A stretch of 64,000 nucleotides of DNA from Davidsoniella eucalypti. Taxonomy: Eukaryota > Ascomycota > Sordariomycetes > Microascales > Ceratocystidaceae. The stretch covers positions 103,501 through 167,500 of the forward strand of contig RMBW01000069.1 of the NCBI GenBank assembly GCA_004009845.1, given 5' to 3'. The translations under genes were made by a program, and so were the position numbers. Below the pieces are notes generated by a model that saw nothing but the letters and a program-made list of their open reading frames with translations, was not told the origin of the DNA and ran no database searches. Below, in pieces: positions 14,001-26,090 of this stretch (its first letter is position 1; the number at the start of each line of letters is the position of its first letter).

Positions 14001-15542
14001 CGATGAGTACTTTTCCAAGCTAGAACAGGCTGAGATCGCAGTACTCAAGGCTAGTCGTGCTGAACAGTTCGCACGGGCCCAAGCGAGAGAGTCAGAGGAT
14101 ACGTGTGCAGAGGTTATGACCGAGCGCAAAAAGATGGACGGTGTTATCGAAGACCTGCAACGTCAAAGTCGCCGCTTAGAGGAGCGTCTAGAAGACACAT
14201 CGACAGATCTAGATGCCGCTCTACAAGCCAAGAAGCGTCTGCAACACGAGTTGGAGGACTACCGCAACCAACGAGCTATCGACATTGAGGACAAGGAGAG
14301 CTCAATGGAGCAGACTCGCAAGAAGTACCAGACCGAGTTTGCTACTCTTACAAAGGAGTTGGATCTAGCGCGCGAAGAGAAACTCTTCAAGCAGGCAGAG
14401 ATTGCGCGGTTACGTGAAGAGCTTGACGAACTGCGTAGCAAATGGGATGATGAGGTTCTCAATAGTAGCGCTTGGAGCAAGGAGAAGGCTCGTCTCGAGG
14501 GCACACTGGCTGATGTGGCTTCTAGCCGCGATGAAGCCGTCAATGCCCACAATGAGGCCCAAGGCAAGATCGTCACTCTTCTTTCTCAAGTGCGGTCTCT
14601 ACGGTCTGCTGTGGATGAGGCTTCAGGTGAGCGCGACGCTCTAGCCCGCGAAAAGCGTGGGTTGGAGGCTCGGTTTGCCGAAGCCAAGGCCGGCCTCGAT
14701 TCGCTAGCCTCCTCTGAGGCCACGGGTTCCAGCATTCGCGATGCGGCATCAGCTGATAAACTGATTCTGGAGCTCAAGTCTGATGTTGCACAGAAGGACG
14801 ACATCGCCACGGCAGCAATTGAGAAGATGCGCCGGGCTGAGGCACTAGCAACAGAAGCCCAGAAGGATGCAGCAGTAGAACGCGAAATGGGCGCTCGACT
14901 AGCAGAGGAGAAGGCCAGTGTGGAAAAGAAGCTTCGGGAGGTACAAGTAAAACTAGTTGATCTAGAGACAAAGGGCTTCAAGAGTGCTAGCGGCGATATC
15001 AAGTTCTTACATAAACGTATCCAAGAGGTAAGGCTCATCATATCTATCTTTCGACTCCAATTACAAAGAAAATCGGGTATACTAACATTTTAATTTAACA
15101 GCTTGAATCTCAACTCGAGGCCAAGGATGAGGCTCGTTCGCGTGAAGCGCGTTCTGTACGTAACGTCGACCGTGTAGTTAAGGACCTACATGATCAAATC
15201 GACCGCAAGGAGAAGCAGAATTCGCAGCTCGAAGATGACTTGATTCGGGTCAATGACAAGGTGGAAAAGCTCCTCAAGACCATCGATGAGCTACAGGCCA
15301 GCGAAAGTGCATCACAGCTAACGGCGCGACGGGCCGAGCGCGAGTTCCGAGAAAGCCGCGAAAAGCTATTGATGATGGAACGTGAGGTGGAAGCGACGCG
15401 AGCGGGAAATCTAGGAGTAGGCGCAGCTTATGGACGTGGGTCGTTCCGGAGACATACCGGCAATGCTTTCAGTCGACTAGCCGAGGATGAGTACGAAACG
15501 AGTCTTAGCCGTGAGCCTAGCCTAACGAAGGGATTCATCTAG
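8051..15542 (+). CDS. myosin-II heavy chain
   Basis: Conventional myosin heavy chain, the actin motor of the cytokinetic ring and septation in fungi. Exons 8051-8632, 8692-15027 and 15102-15542 give 2452 residues, the size of long filamentous-fungal myosin-II proteins. Residues 1-110 are Pro/Ser/Ala-rich and disordered. A short SH3-like segment (about 158-190) precedes the motor. The P-loop GESGAGKT lies near residue 305, switch I (NNNSSRFGKF) near 362 and switch II (LDIAGFE) near 595. IQ-like segments occur near 910-950 (FQSAARGYTQRR, IVQRNFRVYL). From about 975 nearly to the C-terminus the protein is heptad-rich coiled coil, interrupted near 1695-1750 by a Pro/Thr/Ser-rich hinge. Intron 1 (59 bp) splits the SH3-like segment from the motor, and intron 2 (74 bp, actaac branch) lies near the C-terminus. 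The start is the first ATG of the open frame. Confidence 0.96.
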
Positions 15543-16227
15543 GAGACGAATTAAAGAGTTGTTAGATTACGGGTATCGATATTAATTACTAGACGGTTGG
15601 ACGGACGGTTGGATGGGCATGAGCAATATTGTGTTGTCCCTTTTATTTTTTCTGTCGTTTTCTCTTTTCTATGTACAGGCCGGGGTTGATTTTCTTTGTA
15701 CGGATCAATGAGCTTCATGTATTTTATTTTAGATGTTTTGATAATGATTTTTAATAAGTAAATTTCACTAAACTATATTTGCGTGAAAACAATAGCGTTG
15801 TAAGTCATATCATTAATCTTCATAGCTCTGTAGCTCCATAAGATAAATGAATTAAAATAAAATTAAAATAAAAAAAAGTCATCATTGTGTATAAATCTGT
15901 TTACTACAGACATCTAACCAACCCTAACTACCTCTAAGTTGAGTATCCATCATGTAACGGGTTTTTTTTAAAGGGAACTTTTTGTTGTCATAAGTTCCAC
16001 ATGGCATCTTCCTTCTAAATGCGTATGACGTTGTTCATAAATATTTGCTATTGAATGGCAATGATGCCGTAGCTGGACATATTTGGTGTTTGGTGTTGAA
16101 TGACTTATCTGTGCTACAAGTGCTATAATTCGTGGGCTAGAAATGCACAAAAGCAAGCGCGTTTCCCACCTCTTGGATAGTCTTGATGTCTGTTTCTTTG
16201 CTATCTATTACTTTTATCTTTTTAACA
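15543..16227. other. intergenic, AT-rich
   Basis: This 0.7-kb interval holds the 3' flank of the myosin gene, then AT-rich sequence with A-runs around 15855-15880, then the short 5' flank of the next gene. No coding frame or RNA gene is supported. Confidence 0.5.
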
Positions 16228-17261
16228 ATGTCTAGCAATGTAGTGCCGATCTGGAGCTTAGATGGTGATGATGACGATAGAGAAAGCTCGTCATCGCACT
16301 ATTCCGAGCTTGATACGCATTGTTCTAATGATGAGGATGACTACGGCGATCAACCAGCAATATTTCTACGTACGTGGACTGGACCGGCTCCCTTTAGGTC
16401 ATACATGAGTCCGAGCCATGACCATTTTGGACTTACACCTTGGCACCTAGCGCCAGCTCCTATATATCATGATTATCACTACGATCACTACCGAGACTTC
16501 TACACCGCTGGCCATAGTCAAAGCGCAGCGAATCCAAGATGTAGAGTTGTTGATCATAGTCTAGAGGAACTCGCATATCAACATCGTCGACAAGAACAAC
16601 ATGATCATATAACGCCGGAATACACACATGAGTATTCATGCTGCAACTACCGCCAAGCCACAAGGACAGAGCCCGAACATCGCTACGCACGCAACATACA
16701 AAGCCCGTTGAACGGTATCGTGATATCAGTACGTGATGGGTTTTCATGTTTTAATCACCACGCCTAGAAACTAACACCAACGCATTATAGAACACCACTG
16801 AGCAAATGGCATGTCACTTCTGCTGCCATTCTTCTGCATCTGCCCACCGGTTCGAAGACACCCATCCTACTTGCTCTTGCTGCTGTGGCTGCAACAGCAA
16901 TTTCTACATTCTGCCTCAACGCCCAAGTCACACTCATGTGCGCACTTCATGTTTGTGTTCTTGCGGGACATCTGGGTATAGTATCAATCATGGCTGGGGA
17001 GACCACAAACAGCGAGATAGATGGGGGCATACAATCCCTGGAATTATCAGGAACAGAGGACACTGCGATAGTTTGGTCACATGCTTATGTGGAGATTGTT
17101 CAAGTGACGAAACTACGACAAACTCAACTTCAATTTCAACATCGTCTTCCAGTAGTAGTGGTAGCAGCCAAGGTAGCTTGGCGGTAGATAGCCTATATAG
17201 TAGTAGTCTGGATCGTCTAGATGGTAGAAGTACGGATAGTAGGAGCTTCATAAGTTATTAG
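16228..17261 (+). CDS. hypothetical His/Tyr/Cys-rich protein
   Basis: Not recognised. Exon 1 (16228-16728) and exon 2 (16791-17261) join in phase 0 across a 62-bp intron with donor GTACGT, branch aactaac and acceptor attatag, giving 323 residues. The N-terminal third is acidic (DGDDDDRESSSS, SNDEDDYGD). The middle is rich in His and Tyr (YHDYHYDHYRDFY). Exon 2 begins with Cys/His clusters (CHFCCHSS, CSCCCGCNSN, CLCSCG) and ends with a Ser-rich tail. The cysteines might bind metal but match no family I know. In exon 2 an overlapping +1 frame (16885-17187) reads as a hydrophobic peptide, so the reading frame after the intron is not secure. There is no signal peptide at the chosen ATG. An ATG upstream at 16183 in the same frame would add 15 residues including a hydrophobic stretch. 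Confidence 0.5.
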
Positions 17262-18356
17262 TGGTGTTACATATTGTTACTCGAACGTTTACCCCAACTT
17301 GTTTTGGTTATATATTAGTTGGGTTGAGTTTCCTTTTTGTTTTGTTTTGTTTTTATTAGCGAGCGGGGAGTTGGCTAATAAAATTGGACGCGGCTCTCAT
17401 CATCTTAAAGGACATGCACGACGTCTATCTACTACTTATATTTATTAATATTTCAGCGTCTTTATGTAGATCACGTGTAGTGGATCGTTAGACGTCGAGA
17501 AACCCTAGTGGTCCTCTAAGATTTATAATGGAGGCTCGAACTAAAAATAAAAAATAAAAACGTATGAGGGTTATAAATTAGGGTTTCCACACATCCAACT
17601 AAGTCGGACTGTTACTTTGTCTGGTGTCACTACCAACCTTGAAGGGGCTGACAACATCACATGCGATGGTTCCATAGCAGAATTTAAGTTATTTTACCTC
17701 ACATTTTGTAATTGAAAAGAGCGAAATACGATGTACGATGGCGCAAGAAATATAGGATATCATGCCTTTTAAGCCTTGATGTTACTGGACCTATATAAAC
17801 ATAATAAACTATGAATTGAGAGTTTGCGACCTGTTCCTGAAGACCCAACATGGTTGTTGTCCAAGTTATTGGATGATACAAAATAGTTTAGCCAAAGCAT
17901 CTAAACAGCAAGGAAAGAACCAACGCTCAATTAAAGGCTGTACACATAACTATAATATTAGTGAAATAGTTTCTAAATTATTTTCTTCATTTTTGCTGCT
18001 ACGAGCAGCTTGACTAATTTTATGACTGAAAACAAAAGAAAAAACAAACACAGCCGAATAAGCTTTAGATCACATGTGCTAATTCCGTCCACCGGTCAGA
18101 CTCACAGACTAAGACTTCAAGCACATGCTAATGGCAGGAGACGATGACAAGAAGCGAGCGATGTCGCCAACTTATATAATGCTAGCCGCACAGCCCTTAT
18201 TCTGGGTTGGCTATCAAATGTCTCCTCTATTTACCTTGGATTTCCAAACCTCGGCTCGTTCTACGCATTACCTTATGACAAACCCGTACAGCCATTTCTT
18301 GGCCACTTACTTACTTTACACGATACCTTCTAACTTACGACTATCCAGTCTGTGCA
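17262..18356. other. intergenic region with possible upstream lipase exons
   Basis: The left part (17262-18120) is AT-rich and without a convincing frame. The right part is more gene-like. An open frame at 18148-18285 reads as a plausible membrane-protein segment ending just before a GTACAG donor. A branch site (ttctaac) and acceptor ctatccag at 18341-18348 follow, in phase with a hydrophobic frame starting at 18349. This part may therefore belong to the lipase gene that follows. Confidence 0.4.
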
Positions 18357-21300
18357 ATGGATCTTCTTCGCCGTCGCTTTTCTTCTTCTAGCAGGGGAAG
18401 CAGTGGCACGACTAACCCACCTCGACTGTCTAGCTCTAGATACCACATTTCCCGCTGCCATAGAGATAGAAGCCGTCATCGTATTGTATATGACTATCAT
18501 ATATGCAACTATCACGAATATGTGGAGTCTTCTGTTGCCCCATATCGGTCTCGTCAACGCCGGCCGTCACGCTGGCGAAGAAATAGAAGTAGTGACACAA
18601 GAAACTCTAGTTGTAACCCAAGGCCCGGTCAGGAGCAATCCGAAACAGCGGCCAACAGCCAGCCTTTACACGATAATGAACGCATACCTGGTGAGCAAGG
18701 TTCGGAGTCTATCGATGACTGTAGTCGACATCAGCTGGTGCATCGTTTTGAAGGGCGCCAGCGTCACGAGTGGCGCTACTTTATTACTGACAACTTCCCA
18801 CGTATCGTTGCCCGCCGACTTAGCCATCAACGCCAGTACTTCCCTAGGGATATATCTAGAGGCAGTAGCTCGGCGAGTCAAGAACAGCGGGAGCAACAGC
18901 CCACCACTATGGCGCCTCCAATTCTGTCCACTATGTCTTGCGATGATTCCACAGATCAGCTTGCGAGTGATATAGATAGTGATATGGAAGAGGAAGATAT
19001 TGTTGTAACTGAATTCGTGTCTAGCCCCGACATGATGCCTAGAAAAGCCCGCCCTGGCGCTTCTTACAACTCATACGACCTGGGATACGGCTTCTCCGAC
19101 GCAAGTTCTGATAGCTATGCCTCACTACAACCTGAACAGTCTCGAGAGTCCCTACAGAACGGACGCCCAGATTTGAGTCCATCTCCAGCCATTGTTGGCC
19201 CCACAAAGGATATCCACAGAGCTAGAGAGACCTCGCCCTTTAGGTCTCGCATAACAAGTTGGTTGGCACGGCTGCCAGACCAACTTGCTTGTCTAAACGA
19301 TATTATAACTTCTTCTATCGACGAAGCTCGCAGTACGGAAGAGGCTCAGGCTAGGCTAGACAAGCAAACTAGCATCAATCCTAGGGAAATCGCTTTTGTG
19401 ACGCAGAATTCTCGATCTCGAGTCAAGGTCCCACGAATTGGAATCGAGATTGGGGATTGTCAAACCAAGCAAAAAGGTCATTCTTCAACAATGAAAAAGA
19501 GGGGGAGCAGCGGTATCAAAACGCAAGACGATGTTGAGATGGACAAAGAGCCTAATAATATCAAGATGGAGGATGCCGAGATCAATCAAGAAGAGAATAT
19601 TAGTATCAACGCAGGTAGTAGCGGCATCAAACTCAAGGTCGACAATGGATCTATTAGTGACGTTGATGTCAAGGAAGAAGACGATTTCGACGAACCGTGT
19701 CGCTTTACCATGCCATGGCACAACTCAGTCAACGAGTTCTCGGCCAGTAAGAGTTCAGGTGTTGCCCAGGGCCCAGAAACTGCCTTTCACAACAACAACA
19801 CGCCTCTTGACGATCATCAGAACGCACTTGTCACGTATAGACCCGGGCCACAGTCCAACGAATGGCACGATCCTGCTCTGAATCGCCATGTTACGTCCGA
19901 AGCCCGCCAGCAAGCCCACCACCACCGCCATCACCAAGAAGAAGCCATCGCCGAGATGTGCTCTATCGTCCAGACTGTTCTATCTCGTCAAGGCAACAAA
20001 TCCAACGTCAGCCCTCAGTCTGTTAGGCCTAGCAGTGCTGGTGATCAACATGGTGACACTCGGCATCGTATGATGAGCGCCATATTGACGCCTCCTCAGA
20101 CAACCGTCCGAAAGCGGGATCGAGCATTCCGAAAAGTCAAGATGTACTCGAATTCACGCCTACCACAGGAATTAGAGCTGATTGATATGTGAGAAATGCC
20201 TCAATTTCTTTCTAGCTGACTGATAGTAATTGCATGATACGCTAACGTTTGCCATCATTTAGCAACCCAAATGTCTGGCCATTGATCGTTATCGGTGCAA
20301 AGGCCGCTCATCACGCATATGAGGATCTAAAGCCCGATAATAAGCTAGCTACCCTGGGTTCTTGGGCTAATCAGATTCCTGCCACTATTGTGATCTCCCC
20401 AAACGGAATGCTTATGACTGATAAGGCTTGCAACACTCTCGTTTTTGCCATTCGTGGCACTGTTGACATGGGCGATTGGATGACCAACCTCAACCTTCAA
20501 CATGTCTCTCACAGTGGGGTCTTAGGCACTGCAGGCCATCGCCGCCGTGCAGATGGTAACGCTGAAGACAATCTCGTCCACGCCGGCTTCCTGAAGACAG
20601 CACGCCTTATGCTTGAGCCGCTAGCCAAGGCTCTTCTCGAAGCGCTCAATTCGCGTATAGACGCACACCCAATCGAGTTGATATTCACGGGCCATTCGGC
20701 CGGTGGTGCTATCGTTGCAATTCTGTATGAGCACATGATTCTAGGTCTCGAGAGCGAGAGAAGGGATTCTTCCGCTACATCTACTCATTTTTGCATGACT
20801 ACCTCGGCGCTACAGAGTCTAGCATCTTCCTTTGAGCGTATCCATTGCACAACCTTTGGCGCCCCACCAATCTCCGAGACTCCTTTAGTCGGACTTGCTA
20901 ACCCTATCAACAATAAGTCCCACAGCTTTACTCGCTCATCCAACCCGAAGGCGGCTCGCGGCACTGGTGTATTTATTGCTATGGCTAATGAAGGCGACCC
21001 TGTGGTTCGTCTTGACAAAGCCTATACGCGAAGCCTCATTTCACTGCTTCTTGCGCCAGCCCCCGACCCTGAAAGTCGCAGCGTAGTTTCTGACGCTGGA
21101 GACGAGAAATCCATCGACACTCACATAGTCTGGCCGCTCCCTCAGCCGGAACTTCAGCTAGCTGGCGATACTTTGATGGTATTACGCGAAACGCAACAGG
21201 AAGGGAGCGAGTCTAGTCCTATGGTCCAGGTAAATACTCTGGACCGCCATAAATGGGCCGAGACTCTTTGGGGGGAACCGGACAGGCACTCAATGGACTT

Positions 21301-21367
21301 GTATCTTGCTAGAATCGAGACTCTGGCGGCTACGATGGCCTTGACCTCGGGACATCACCGCCAATGA
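18357..21367 (+). CDS. class 3 lipase (alpha/beta hydrolase), 5' end uncertain
   Basis: As modelled, exons 18357-20188 and 20263-21367 join across a 74-bp intron (donor GTGAGA, branch gctaac) to give 978 residues. The second exon carries a class 3 lipase domain that hydrolyses acylglycerol esters. Its nucleophile elbow is GHSAGG, with Ser at about residue 756. A catalytic Asp is likely in the NEGDPVVRLD segment, and a catalytic His in RHSMDLYL (about residue 953). The segment IGAKAAHHAYEDL and the AIRGT strand also fit this fold. The long first exon is mostly disordered, with acidic/Lys-rich parts (about 330-450) and a His run near 530. The first 80-90 residues in this frame are Arg/Ser-rich and look like an off-frame reading. 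The overlapping frame from 18349 encodes hydrophobic helices and can be spliced in phase to this frame, so the true N-terminus is probably membrane-embedded, as in diacylglycerol lipases. The lipase domain is firm; the start is not. Confidence 0.7.
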
Positions 21368-21779
21368 AGGATATACTAGAAACAGGCAACACTTTGCATT
21401 AGTCATAGAAATGGTAGCTGGTAGATTGGAACGCAAGTCATGCTAGTAACAATGGATGAAGTTATGGTTTTGCTAAGTTGCTGTTTATTTGGTCCCTACA
21501 GTCAAGAAATACTTTTTTTTGCAACGGCAGATTTACATCTATATATTTCGTTTTTATTTTCTCAACTTAGTTACATATTTCATTATTCCTCTTATAGTGT
21601 ACGATTCATGAATTGTATCTGATATCACAAAGATATATATCACCTGATAACATCACGATGTCCAAAAACGATCGTATATTCCCAATTTTTTATTATGCAC
21701 TAGTTGCTGCTTTTTGTAGTTTATCTTTCTTTTGGCACTTCAATACTCAATAGGACAGAGCCTGAAGATACTAGCAATT
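21368..21779. other. intergenic between convergent genes
   Basis: This 0.4-kb AT-rich interval is shared by the 3' ends of the lipase and isoleucyl-tRNA synthetase genes. It contains T-rich stretches (21513-21522, 21549-21560) suited to 3' end formation. Nothing else is seen. Confidence 0.5.
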
Positions 21780-24700
21780 TTATAGCTTAGTCAAGCGTAG
21801 CAGGAAGCACAGCTCGCCAATCTCCTGCTCCTCTTCCGCAATGACATCACGCAAAGCTTCCTGGGGCTCGAGGGTGCCACGCAGCGTCGTTAAGAATGCT
21901 GCAGCTTGGTTAGTAGTCAAGGCAACGAGATCTACGTTCGCTGGGTTCTTCACGACATTGTACTCCATGCGAACATCATCGGTGCTCTGCAGGCCAGCCT
22001 TCTTGCGTAGCTTCTGGATACGAGAGATGATGTCACGTGCCAGGCCTTCTTCGGCAAGCTCCGCACGCACAGTACGATCTAGTAGAACCACCATGTCCTC
22101 AGCAAAGCCAGGTTCCCACTGTGACGGCGCCGCAGCAGAGTCGTCCTTGGCCATAATGCGCACAATGACCAGATCGTTGCTATCCAACTCAATGCCACCA
22201 ACGCTGATTTTGCCCTCTCTTTGGTATGCCTTGAGCTGCTCCTGAGTCAGTGCCGGCAGGCCCTTGCGTACGACTTGCACATTTTTCTTGAGCTTCTTGC
22301 CTAGAGTAGGCCAGTCGACCTTCGCTTCCAAGATGACATTGTATTGCTCTGCCTTGGTGGTCAGGACAATCTCACGAACGTTGAGCTCCTCCTTGATGTA
22401 AGAAGATAACGACTTAACATCTTCGAGCACGTTTTCGTCAGCAATAACAACCAGAGTTGACAAAGGTGTCTTCAGTGAAAGGTTGCAACGCTCACGCGAT
22501 GTGCGGCCCAACTGGATAACCTTTTGCATAGCGGCAACCTTGCGCTCAATGTCTTCGTCAAATAAAGCCTCCTGTACCTCTGGGATGCCAATGAAGTGCA
22601 CACTACGAGAGTCAGCAAACGACTTGATCTCATCACCCAAGAAAGGCTTGAGCAGGCTGTAGATGTGGTCAGTCAGGAATGGGGTGAAAGGAGCCATAGC
22701 GCGGACCATGGTAAAGAGCACCTGGTACAGAGTGTTCAGAGCAGCCTCATTGTCTTTGATACCCTGGCCACCCTTGAGACGCTTGCGGTTGAAGCGAATG
22801 TACCAGTTGGTCAGGTTATCAATCATTCCCAAAAGACGAGGAACAACGGTGTAGAGACGGTAGCCCAGCATTTCCTTCTCCATGAAGCGCAGCAGCGATT
22901 GGCAGTCAGCTAGAACCCAGCGGTCCATGACATTGGTGATTTCTAAAGGCTGAATCTTGAGATGAGCAATGAAGTCCTTTTCATTGGTCTTTTTGTACAG
23001 GGCAGCTTGTTCCGAGAAGAAGCGGTACGAGTTCCACATGGGCAGCAGTACACGAGTGACAATTTCCTTGACTCCAGTCTCTTTGAAACGGATAGATTCA
23101 GCGCGCACAACGGGAGAGTTGATCAGGTACAAACGCAGCGCATCGGAGCCGTATGAGTCCAAAACATGCTTAGGGTCAGGGTAATTCTTAAGACGTTTCG
23201 ACATCTTCTTACCATCCTCGGCTAAGACGATACCGTTGACGATACAGTTTTTGAATGGCGAGGTACCGAACAGCTTGTTGCCCAGAATAGATAGAGTATA
23301 GAACCAGCCACGAGTTTGATCCAGACCCTCGGCGATGAAATCAGCAGGGAAACGCTGGCCATCAAACTCGTCTTTGTGCTCAAATGGGAAGTGGTTGCTA
23401 GCATAGGGCATGCTGCCTGATTCGAACCAACAATCGAAGATCTCATCAATGCGCCGTAGGACACCCTTGCCCTTCTTGGATGGGATAGTGATGTTGTCAA
23501 CCTTGTCACGGTGGATATCAGATAGCTCGCCTTCGTAGCCGGAAAGTTCCTTGAGCTCCTCGACACTGCCAACGCAAACAATCTCTTCATAGTCCTCGCT
23601 TACCCAGAGAGGGATAGGAGTACCCCAGTACCGGTTGCGTGACACGTTCCAGTCATGGGCGTTAGACACCCAGTTAGCGAAACGCTTCTCCTTGACAGCA
23701 GAGGGCACCCAGTTAGTCTTCTCCAGATTGTTAAGCATCTGGGGGACACTGTCAGTAACACGAATGAACCACGAAGAAACAGCACGACGGATCAACTGGG
23801 TATCAGATCTCCAGCAGAACTTGTCAACGTGAGTAACGTTGCTCTCAACGACTAGACGACCGGTAGGGCGCAGATCCTTGAGGATGGTCTTGTCGGCAGC
23901 TTTAACCTGCATGCCCTTGTATTCGGGGATCTCTTCGGTGAAGCAGCCCTTCTCGTCGACGGGGCAAGGAGGCAAGCGCTCGGGGGTAATGAAGCCGGCG
24001 GCAACAGCAGCATCATAATCCTCTTGACCAAAGGCAGGAGCTTGGTGAACCAAGCCGGTACCCTCGCCATCTTCAACGTAGTCGGCACCGATGACCTGGA
24101 AGCAATCGGAGAATGACTCCTTGAAGTAAGGGAAAATGGGCTCGTACTTCCAGCCAATCATGTCTTTACCCTTGAGTTTGTCGAGGAACTTGTACTTGGC
24201 CTTCTTGGGGTTCTTGTATAGCATCGACACACCGGATTCCATGGTCATGTACTTATTTCCGGTAGTCTCATCCAGCAGTACGCGGTACTCGAAGTCAGGG
24301 TGAACGGCGACCAGCAAGTTGGAAGGTAGAGTCCAAGGAGTGGTAGTATAGATAAGAAGAGAAACATCGGCATACTCAGGGACACCAAGAATGGGGAACG
24401 ACACAAGAATAGCGGGATCCTGAGTCTCCTTCTCATTGGACTTGGCCTCCATTTGCGACAGAGGAGTGCACAAAGCTGTTGAGTAAGGCATGATTTGGTA
24501 AGCACGGTAGATATCGCCCTGGTCAAAGAGACGCTTGAATACCCACCAGCATGACTCCATGAACTTGAAGTCCATAGTCTGTGATACGGCACGTTAGAGA
24601 CACAGCGGTGCACAGAGTATTGTTGTTTTCATGTACAAAACACACCTTGTAGTCATTATCAAAGTCGATCCAGCGACCCAGACGATCGATGGTCTGGCGC

Positions 24701-25270
24701 CATTCCTTAGCATACATCATAACAATAGAGCGGCATTCGGCGTTGTATTTCTCGATACCCATTTGCATGACGGCATCGCGGCCAGAGATACCGAGCTTCT
24801 TGTCGATTTCGTACTCGATGGGCAGACCATGTGTGTCCCAGCCAAAGCGGCGCTCGACGTGGTAGCCCTTCATAGACCAGTAGCGCGGAATGATATCTTT
24901 GATGGTCGAAGCAAGCAGATGGCCATAGTGAGGAAGGCCTATTACAGGCAACAGTCAGTATAAGAAGGGCATCAGACAACGATACGTAGAGTCTAAAGTA
25001 GATTGTCGGGAGTTATGACGAGATATGACGCATGTGTTAGGTTGGAAAGCGTACCGGTAGCTAAGAAACATGGCACGATATTGTTAGCAAGTCTGTAGAG
25101 TGATCATGAATTGCGCCAGAATCTCTGCATTAGCACTTACCAAAAGGCGGACCATCGTAAAAGGTGAAGCGAGGGCCCTGCTCTGTCAGCTTCAACTGAG
25201 TGTGGAAGGCGTCAATCTCCTGCCATAGCTTGAGGATCTCCTCTTCAGTCTTCGGGAAGTTGATGCTCAT
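21780..25270 (-). CDS. ILS1: cytosolic isoleucyl-tRNA synthetase
   Basis: Class I aminoacyl-tRNA synthetase that charges tRNA-Ile in the cytosol. Four exons (25270-25141, 25060-25055, 24938-24646, 24578-21780) give 1075 residues, close to the usual length of about 1070 for the eukaryotic cytosolic enzyme. The second exon is only six nucleotides (CTACCG) and restores the conserved PPFATGLPHYGH segment, which holds the HIGH-type motif HYGH. Skipping it would delete Ala-Thr from this motif. Further marks are the WDTHGLP segment, the DQTRGWFYT segment and KMSKR at about residues 601-605. The middle insert is the CP1 editing domain, and the C-terminal third is the anticodon-binding region plus the eukaryotic extension. 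There is no mitochondrial presequence, so this is the cytosolic form. Introns are 80, 116 and 67 nt. The ATG at 25270 matches the family N-terminus (MSINFPKTEEEIL). Confidence 0.97.
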
Positions 25271-25805
25271 TGCGACGTCTTAAAACTGCACAGCAGCCAG
25301 GATTGCGATGGAAAAGAGGCCGAATGAACGGATGGTTGACAAAGAGTCGGAGTGGGAAAACAAAGCGCAAGTAGAAAATCCCAAGCTCCGTAACTATATA
25401 AAATTCTAAAGCTACGCAATTCACAGCGGAACGTAGTTGCGGCTTGAGGTCGAAAATCGAAAAATCGAAAAACCTGAGATTGACGTTGGGTTTTCCGCTT
25501 CACACTGAGCTCACGACAACATACAGATATTATATCAACTGACGTGATTCTGTATCTTCCGTCTAATTCTAAATTTTCATGCCGTTATTCTATCGCTGAT
25601 TCATAGCTACTTCAGAGTTTCACACCTATCCGAACTCAGCCCGTGAGTCAGACCCCGCAACCCCTCCATTAATTAATAGCCTGTGATGGCAATTCATCTA
25701 CTATATCAATTAAGGTTGTCTAACGCTTGTGGCGTTTTTTGGAGATGTGGCTAAAATTCGAGCCATGCAATAACCCTTTTTTATGTTGAATTAACCCTAT
25801 TCAGG

Positions 25806-25831
25806 TACATATGTACATATGTACATATGTA
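25806..25831. repeat. palindromic tandem repeat of ACATATGT
   Basis: Three overlapping ACATATGT units form a perfect 26-bp palindrome that could extrude a cruciform. Similar palindromes occur elsewhere in the intergenic DNA of this window. Confidence 0.85.
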
Positions 25832-26006
25832 GTTAGCAGACAGGCACCGTGCATTGAGCCCCAATCTAATCGTGACTTTTTGTTTTTTGTTTTTTGTTTT
25901 TGTTTCTGTTTCTGTTTTTGTTGTTCTTAGTGGAGGTATGGACCACTAGTTCTTCGGGGCTAGGGGACGGTCATACAAAGCTATTGAGTTTGTCAAACGG
26001 AGGACT

Positions 26007-26090
26007 TTAAATATCTGTCCGATATCCAATCCGGCGTCGTATGATCTTAGTGATTTAGGTAGACGTTAAATATAGAATCAAATCAAATCA
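26007..26090 (+). repeat. dispersed repeat, copy 1
   Basis: About 84 bp here match, in inverted orientation and with a few substitutions, the sequence at 50312-50395. The best-conserved core is ttagtgatttaggtagacgt. Neither copy is coding. They are probably remnants of an old mobile element such as a solo LTR or MITE, but no terminal repeats or target duplications could be defined. Confidence 0.7.

Noticed and set aside
23410..23430. tgattcgaacc resembling a tRNA T-arm
   Set aside because: It is coding sequence of isoleucyl-tRNA synthetase (FESGSMPY), with no tRNA structure around it.
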